From: Oligoflexia bacterium
GTDB lineage: Bacteria > Bdellovibrionota > Bacteriovoracia > Bacteriovoracales > Bacteriovoracaceae
Direction: 5' to 3'
NCBI GenBank assembly: GCA_015231955.1
Contig: JADGAN010000001.1
Location: 345,611-409,610, forward strand
DNA: 64,000 nucleotides
Shown: piece after piece, positions 60,457 through 64,000 of the stretch
Layout of the letters: every line of letters begins with the position of its first letter
How positions within the stretch are numbered: position 1 is the stretch's first letter
Notes under the pieces: generated by a model
Database searches by the model: none
Told to the model about the DNA's origin: nothing
Seen by the model: the letters and a program-made list of their open reading frames with translations, nothing else
Position numbers and translations under genes: made by a program

Positions 60457-61806
60457 ATGAGAATTTTATTACTTGCCTCTCATGATAAAACTCAAGGAAA
60501 GCCAACACTAGGTTTGCTCTATCTGGCAGCATATGCCCGCAAAGTGCTAGGGGATTTTTTAACTATAAAAGTTGTTGATCATCTAATTCCTTTGGATTCA
60601 GTGGTCGAATTTTGTCCCGATATCGTTGGTATTTGCGTATTCACCCATCAGGCCAATATAATAAAAGCGTGGGTGGATGATTTGAGGAAATGCATTCAGG
60701 TGCCAATTGTTTTAGGGGGACCACACATTTCGGCCATGCCAGAGTGGTTGCCCGCTACCTGCAATGTAGGAGTTATTGGCGAAGGAGAAATAACTTTTAG
60801 TGAAGTTTTGCAACATTGTTTAGAGCATGATGGCAAGATCAATCCAAATAAATTATCCTTAATTTGCGGAGTCGTTTTTAGAAACAATCAAGGAGGTCTT
60901 GAGATATCTGCACCGAGAGAAAGAGTGCAAGATTTGGACAATATTCCATTTCCTGATCGAGATTTAATTGAATTGGAAAATTATCTTGATCGCAGTAATG
61001 TTTTTGGAAATATTTTCGGAAGAGGCACTCATATGATTACATCGAGAGGGTGTCCGTTTGAATGTGTATATTGTTCCTCAAATGCTTTTTGGGGTAGGAG
61101 AGTTCGTTATCATTCACCAGAGTATGTTGTGAAAGAAATAGCATTGTTGATTGAAAAGTATAACGTAGAATATATTCATATCTATGACGATCTTTTTATT
61201 GGCAAACAAAGTCGGGTTAAAGAGATCAGTGATTTAATAGAATATTATGGAATTAACAAAAAGGTGCAGTTTGGAATATATGCAACGGTAAACATGATCA
61301 ATGATGAAATATGCGTGTTATTAAAAAAAATGGGAGTGATTAATATTGATTTTGGTTTTGAAAGTGGTACACCTAGGATTCTTGAGTTTTTGAAAGCAGG
61401 CGCCATGACCAGAGAGCAGATTATCAATGCCGTAAAGGTATGTAAAAAGCATGGCTTTATGGTTGGAGGAGGGTTTATCCTTGGGGCCCCAGGAGAAACT
61501 AAGCAGGAGATGCTAGATACTTTGGCATTTATTAAGGAGTTAGATTTAACTAAATTTGCTCACTATATCTTAAGACCCTTCCCTGGTACTCCATTATGGA
61601 ATATTGCTAAGGAAAAAGGTATTGTTGATGACACGATGGATTTTTCTCTTTTGGAACTAAAAAAAATGGGAGGATATCAGGATGAAAAGATATTGCGTCC
61701 TCTTACTAATGAGGTTTCTACTGAAGATTTGATCGATGTGTATAATTTATTCGAAGAAGAAAGATCTCGGAAATTTAGCTACAGGTGGGATGTTGAGAGA
61801 AATTAG
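60457..61806 (+). CDS. B12-binding-type radical SAM protein
   Basis: 449 residues. Cobalamin-binding-type domain first (LLASHD, TLGLLYLAAYAR, LGGPHISAMPEW), then radical SAM with Cys199, Cys203 and Cys206 (GCPFECVYC), FGFESGTPRILEFLK and RPFPGTPLW. Strong GGAG ribosome site. Compared with the other three B12-type members it has no C-terminal extension. It precedes a glycosyltransferase and an LpxD-like acyltransferase in the final plus operon. Substrate not known. Confidence 0.84.
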   Translation: MRILLLASHDKTQGKPTLGLLYLAAYARKVLGDFLTIKVVDHLIPLDSVVEFCPDIVGICVFTHQANIIKAWVDDLRKCIQVPIVLGGPHISAMPEWLPATCNVGVIGEGEITFSEVLQHCLEHDGKINPNKLSLICGVVFRNNQGGLEISAPRERVQDLDNIPFPDRDLIELENYLDRSNVFGNIFGRGTHMITSRGCPFECVYCSSNAFWGRRVRYHSPEYVVKEIALLIEKYNVEYIHIYDDLFIGKQSRVKEISDLIEYYGINKKVQFGIYATVNMINDEICVLLKKMGVINIDFGFESGTPRILEFLKAGAMTREQIINAVKVCKKHGFMVGGGFILGAPGETKQEMLDTLAFIKELDLTKFAHYILRPFPGTPLWNIAKEKGIVDDTMDFSLLELKKMGGYQDEKILRPLTNEVSTEDLIDVYNLFEEERSRKFSYRWDVERN

Positions 61807-61808
61807 CA

Positions 61809-62954
61809 ATGATCAAGTTATTTTTTAAAAAATACGACATGGCCATTGTCGGGAGTTTATGTACTAACGATATTTTATTTGCGGAGCATTTATCTCGTCA
61901 GGGATTGAGACCATTGGTTTTGCGACAAAAGCGACATCAGAATATTTCATCAGTTATGACAAATAAAAATGATTATTTTCATGCTTATAACTTAAGTGAA
62001 ATTAAATACATTAACAATCCTTTTGAGTTTTTATGGTGGGCCTATCAATGTCGTATGATAGTTAGTTTCACCGGTAGTCTTATTGGATTCTTGAATTTTC
62101 TTTTTTTTGTGAAAAAAATCATTGGCTTGCCACCATGTGTTCATATTAGCACAGGATCAGATCTTTCAGAACTGGTGGCAGAAAAATCTATTAAAGGATA
62201 TTTGTATAGGAATTATTTGAATTTTATGGATATGGTTTATGGCTCTTACTATCCACATATTTTGAGCAATACGATCGATTTTAAAATAAAAAAATATTAT
62301 TTTGACAGAGTACCTCTGTTTTATATTCTTGAAAAAAGCAAGAAAATGAAAAAAGATCACGAAGTGATTTTTTTTCATTTTTCTCATTTAGATTGGAAGC
62401 TGGTAGACAACAAAAAAGGAAGAAATTCTTCAAAAGGAAATGATCGTTTTATTAAAGCGTTTATTCGAGCTGTAAAAAGTGGGATGAAAGCCCGATGTGT
62501 TATTCTTTTTAGAGGGCCGGATAGAGAGGCCGCGCGAAAAATGATAGAGGAATCTGGGTGTAGCAGGCAATTTACGTGGAAGCCTCATCTAGAAAGAGAG
62601 GATTTATTTCAACAAATGAGAGATTGTGATGTGGTTGTTGACCAATTTGACGTTGGGGGACTGGGCGGCGGGGCCATCGAAGCCATGTCTCTTGGGAAGC
62701 CAGTAATGGCTTATGTCTGCAAAGAGTGCTCTCGATTTTTCTATAGGAATGATTTTCCTCCAGTATTAAATTGCCAAACCGAAGAAGAGATTTATCAGCA
62801 AATTATCAAGTGCAATGATTGGGATCTTTTAGAAAAAATAGGTGATTGTTCTAGTGAGTGGGCCATTAGAAATTATAGAGATGATAACAGTTTGGTTGAC
62901 TTTATTTTTCATTATCAAAGAATCACAGGTCATCAGATCATAAAGTATGTTTGA
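61809..62954 (+). CDS. Glycosyltransferase, GT-B fold (GT4-like)
   Basis: 381 residues. The C-terminal half has the GT-B signature: FHFSHLDWK, then the donor-site loop FDVGGLGGGAIEAMSLGKPVMAY with the ExxSLGKP pattern. The N-terminal half is more diverged, with hydrophobic patches (GFLNFLFFVKKI) that suggest membrane contact. It begins two bases after the radical SAM stop and overlaps the longer reading of the LpxD-like gene by four bases. It probably adds a sugar to the lipid-linked repeat. Donor unknown. Confidence 0.74.
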   Translation: MIKLFFKKYDMAIVGSLCTNDILFAEHLSRQGLRPLVLRQKRHQNISSVMTNKNDYFHAYNLSEIKYINNPFEFLWWAYQCRMIVSFTGSLIGFLNFLFFVKKIIGLPPCVHISTGSDLSELVAEKSIKGYLYRNYLNFMDMVYGSYYPHILSNTIDFKIKKYYFDRVPLFYILEKSKKMKKDHEVIFFHFSHLDWKLVDNKKGRNSSKGNDRFIKAFIRAVKSGMKARCVILFRGPDREAARKMIEESGCSRQFTWKPHLEREDLFQQMRDCDVVVDQFDVGGLGGGAIEAMSLGKPVMAYVCKECSRFFYRNDFPPVLNCQTEEEIYQQIIKCNDWDLLEKIGDCSSEWAIRNYRDDNSLVDFIFHYQRITGHQIIKYV

Positions 62955-62977
62955 ATTTGATTCAAAATAGGTTGAAG

Positions 62978-63868
62978 ATGAATATAAATAATAAACTTCT
63001 TGAAAAAGTCTTGGGATATAAAACAAAAATAAAAATTTCATGCGATGGGCTTGGGTTAAGCTCGGATCAAAATAGAAAAAATTTGCTTGGATTTCTTGAT
63101 TCCAATGCTTTCCAGATGCAATTAAAAAATAACTCTAGTATTATTGCAGTTTTTGTTACTGAGCAATTGAAAGGATTGGTTGATTTAGGAGGAAAAACTC
63201 TTCTGTCGTGTGAGGATCCAAGGCATAGTTACTATACTCTGCATAATTATATTGGAAAAAAAAGTTATATTAAAAAGAAGAGCGTTATCCATCGTAGTTC
63301 AAAAATTTCTAAAAAGGCATCGATATCAAATTATAATGTGGAGATAGGAAAAGGTGTTGAAATAGAACCCAATGCCACTATTCTTCCTGATGTTGTGATC
63401 GGAGACAATTGCATAATCAGGGCCGGTGCTGTTTTAGGGACAGTAGGGTTTGAACATAAACGAACAAGCAAAGGAATTTTAAGTGTTTTTCATGATGGAA
63501 AAGTGATCCTTTACGAGAATGTAGAGGTTGGTGCGAATAGCTGTATCGATAAGGGATTTTCGTTTCGACATACGATTGTAGGAGAAGGAACGAAAATTGA
63601 TGATCTGGTTTATGTTGCTCACAGTGTTCATATTGGTAGTAATTGTTTGATTGTAGCGAATGCTACGATTATGGGCAGTGTTGAAATAAAAGACAATGTT
63701 TGGATAGGGCCAAGTTCCACAATAGCTCCTCAAGTTACAATTGAAAATGGAGGGTATATAACATTAGGTTCTGTTGTTACAAAAAATGTTTTAGAGAATC
63801 AATGTGTGACAGGAAATTTTGCAATTCCTCACGATAAATTTATTGCACATCTGAAAAAGCTTATATAA
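62978..63868 (+). CDS. LpxD-like left-handed beta-helix acyltransferase
   Basis: 296 residues from the ATG at 62978 (AGG seven bases upstream); a TTG reading from 62951 is less likely. An N-terminal region of about 100 residues is followed by hexapeptide repeats (IGKGVEIEPNATILPDVVIG, VYVAHSVHIGSNCLI, NVWIGPSSTIAPQVTI) and a short C-terminal tail. The order and the VAHSVHIGSN active-site region resemble LpxD, which N-acylates a glucosamine with a hydroxyacyl-ACP. The N-terminal domain differs from LpxD, so I take it as a sugar N-acyltransferase of the locus, possibly acting on an amino sugar made by one of the aminotransferases. It is the last gene before the repeat region. Confidence 0.75.
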   Translation: MNINNKLLEKVLGYKTKIKISCDGLGLSSDQNRKNLLGFLDSNAFQMQLKNNSSIIAVFVTEQLKGLVDLGGKTLLSCEDPRHSYYTLHNYIGKKSYIKKKSVIHRSSKISKKASISNYNVEIGKGVEIEPNATILPDVVIGDNCIIRAGAVLGTVGFEHKRTSKGILSVFHDGKVILYENVEVGANSCIDKGFSFRHTIVGEGTKIDDLVYVAHSVHIGSNCLIVANATIMGSVEIKDNVWIGPSSTIAPQVTIENGGYITLGSVVTKNVLENQCVTGNFAIPHDKFIAHLKKLI

Positions 63869-63884
63869 ATCACAGTAAGTTTAA

Positions 63885-63910
63885 ACTGGATTCCAGTAAA
63901 ACAGTTTTAC
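63885..63910. repeat. Two overlapping inverted repeats after the last gene
   Basis: A 13-base palindrome (ACTGGA-T-TCCAGT, 63885-63897) runs into a second inverted repeat (GTAAAA-CAG-TTTTAC, 63896-63910). The two share their middle bases, so they could form alternative hairpins. There is no long T-run, so a classic intrinsic terminator is not shown. The position 17 bases after a stop codon fits transcript-end or recombination roles. Confidence 0.4.
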
Positions 63911-63926
63911 AAATCCAGCAAGCAGG

Positions 63927-64000
63927 TAGCAGGGTGGCTGGTAGCAGTATTTGTTAGCAGTTCCAGTGTGAAGCTAGCGGGGACAGTTGCCAGTTAGCGG
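63927..64000. repeat. GC-richer imperfect repeat running off the window
   Basis: The six-base unit TAGCAG or TAGCGG occurs five times (63927, 63942, 63955, 63975, 63995) at 13-20 base spacing, with CAGTT and CCAG between. GC content is visibly higher than in the rest of the window. No open frame with a ribosome site was seen. The stretch may be the start of a longer tandem array, a mobile-element end or an assembly artefact; only the sequence to the right can tell. Confidence 0.4.

Noticed and set aside
63885..63910. Intrinsic transcription terminator
   Set aside because: The hairpins are short and not followed by a run of T, so termination is not supported.
1..64000. JUMPstart/ops elements, CRISPR arrays, tRNA or rRNA genes, insertion sequences
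   Set aside because: I looked in the intergenic regions for GGCGGTAG-type elements, regularly spaced repeats, structural RNA features and transposase motifs and found none.

Overview
The window is one continuous, gene-dense locus for making and decorating a cell-surface polysaccharide (O-antigen or capsule type). About 55 genes fill it, with almost no spacer DNA. The DNA is AT-rich (estimated by eye at 35-38% GC). A Wzx-type flippase, an LpxD-like acyltransferase, AlgI/AlgJ-type O-acylation pairs, CMP-ulosonate genes and a LIC12162-family transferase point to a Gram-negative bacterium. The low GC and this gene content would suit Leptospira-like or Bdellovibrionota/deltaproteobacterial genomes, but no marker gene settles the taxonomy. 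I saw no rRNA, tRNA, CRISPR array, transposase or integrase.

Layout. (1) 1-3592 (+): the tail of an unidentified gene, a flippase and a B12-type radical SAM protein. (2) 3626-11900 (-): an eight-gene operon built around a NeuB-like synthase, a NeuA-HAD phosphatase fusion, a KdnB-like terminal alcohol oxidase and a DegT aminotransferase, with two methyltransferases and two radical SAM/SPASM proteins. It reads as a pathway to a CMP-activated, terminally aminated ulosonic acid. (3) 12227-15822 (+): a LIC12162-family transferase and a GT-C glycosyltransferase. (4) 15779-31122 (-): a tightly packed operon of 14 genes headed by an hddC-like nucleotidyltransferase. It holds four SGNH proteins, two MBOAT acyltransferases, two acyl carrier proteins, an acyl-CoA synthetase-like ligase, an FkbH-like HAD protein, a MaoC-fold protein and an SDR. 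The order ligase - carrier protein - MBOAT - SGNH recalls the four parts of the Gram-positive Dlt D-alanylation machine. (5) 31330-41107 (+): an extended SDR, an HddA-like kinase, a ColD-like sugar 3-dehydratase with His in place of the PLP lysine, a GT2, a split transketolase, a B12 radical SAM protein, and an MBOAT/SGNH pair. It suggests a deoxygenated, possibly two-carbon-branched sugar. (6) 41100-42212 (-): a lone SGNH protein. (7) 42293-47907 (+): a methyltransferase, two GT2 proteins, a large GT-C protein and an SGNH protein. (8) 47921-54150 (-): a methyltransferase, a GT-C protein, an aminotransferase, a radical SAM/SPASM protein and a hexapeptide acyltransferase. (9) 54282-63868: a B12 radical SAM protein, a polyprenyl-type GT2, a convergent GT-C protein, an aminotransferase, an SGNH protein, another B12 radical SAM protein, a GT4-like glycosyltransferase and an LpxD-like acyltransferase. 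The last 130 bases turn into a GC-richer imperfect repeat that runs off the window.

How the genes may work together (inference): sugar nucleotides are made and modified in the cytoplasm by aminotransferases, the dehydratase, transketolase, radical SAM enzymes and methyltransferases. GT2 and GT4 enzymes assemble or charge lipid-linked sugars and the flippase exports them. GT-C enzymes act on the outer face with polyprenyl-phosphate sugars. MBOAT/SGNH pairs then add acyl groups, probably supplied in part by dedicated carrier proteins. No clear Wzy polymerase, Wzz regulator or initiating phosphoglycosyl transferase is visible; they may lie outside the window, or one GT-C-like membrane protein may be the polymerase.
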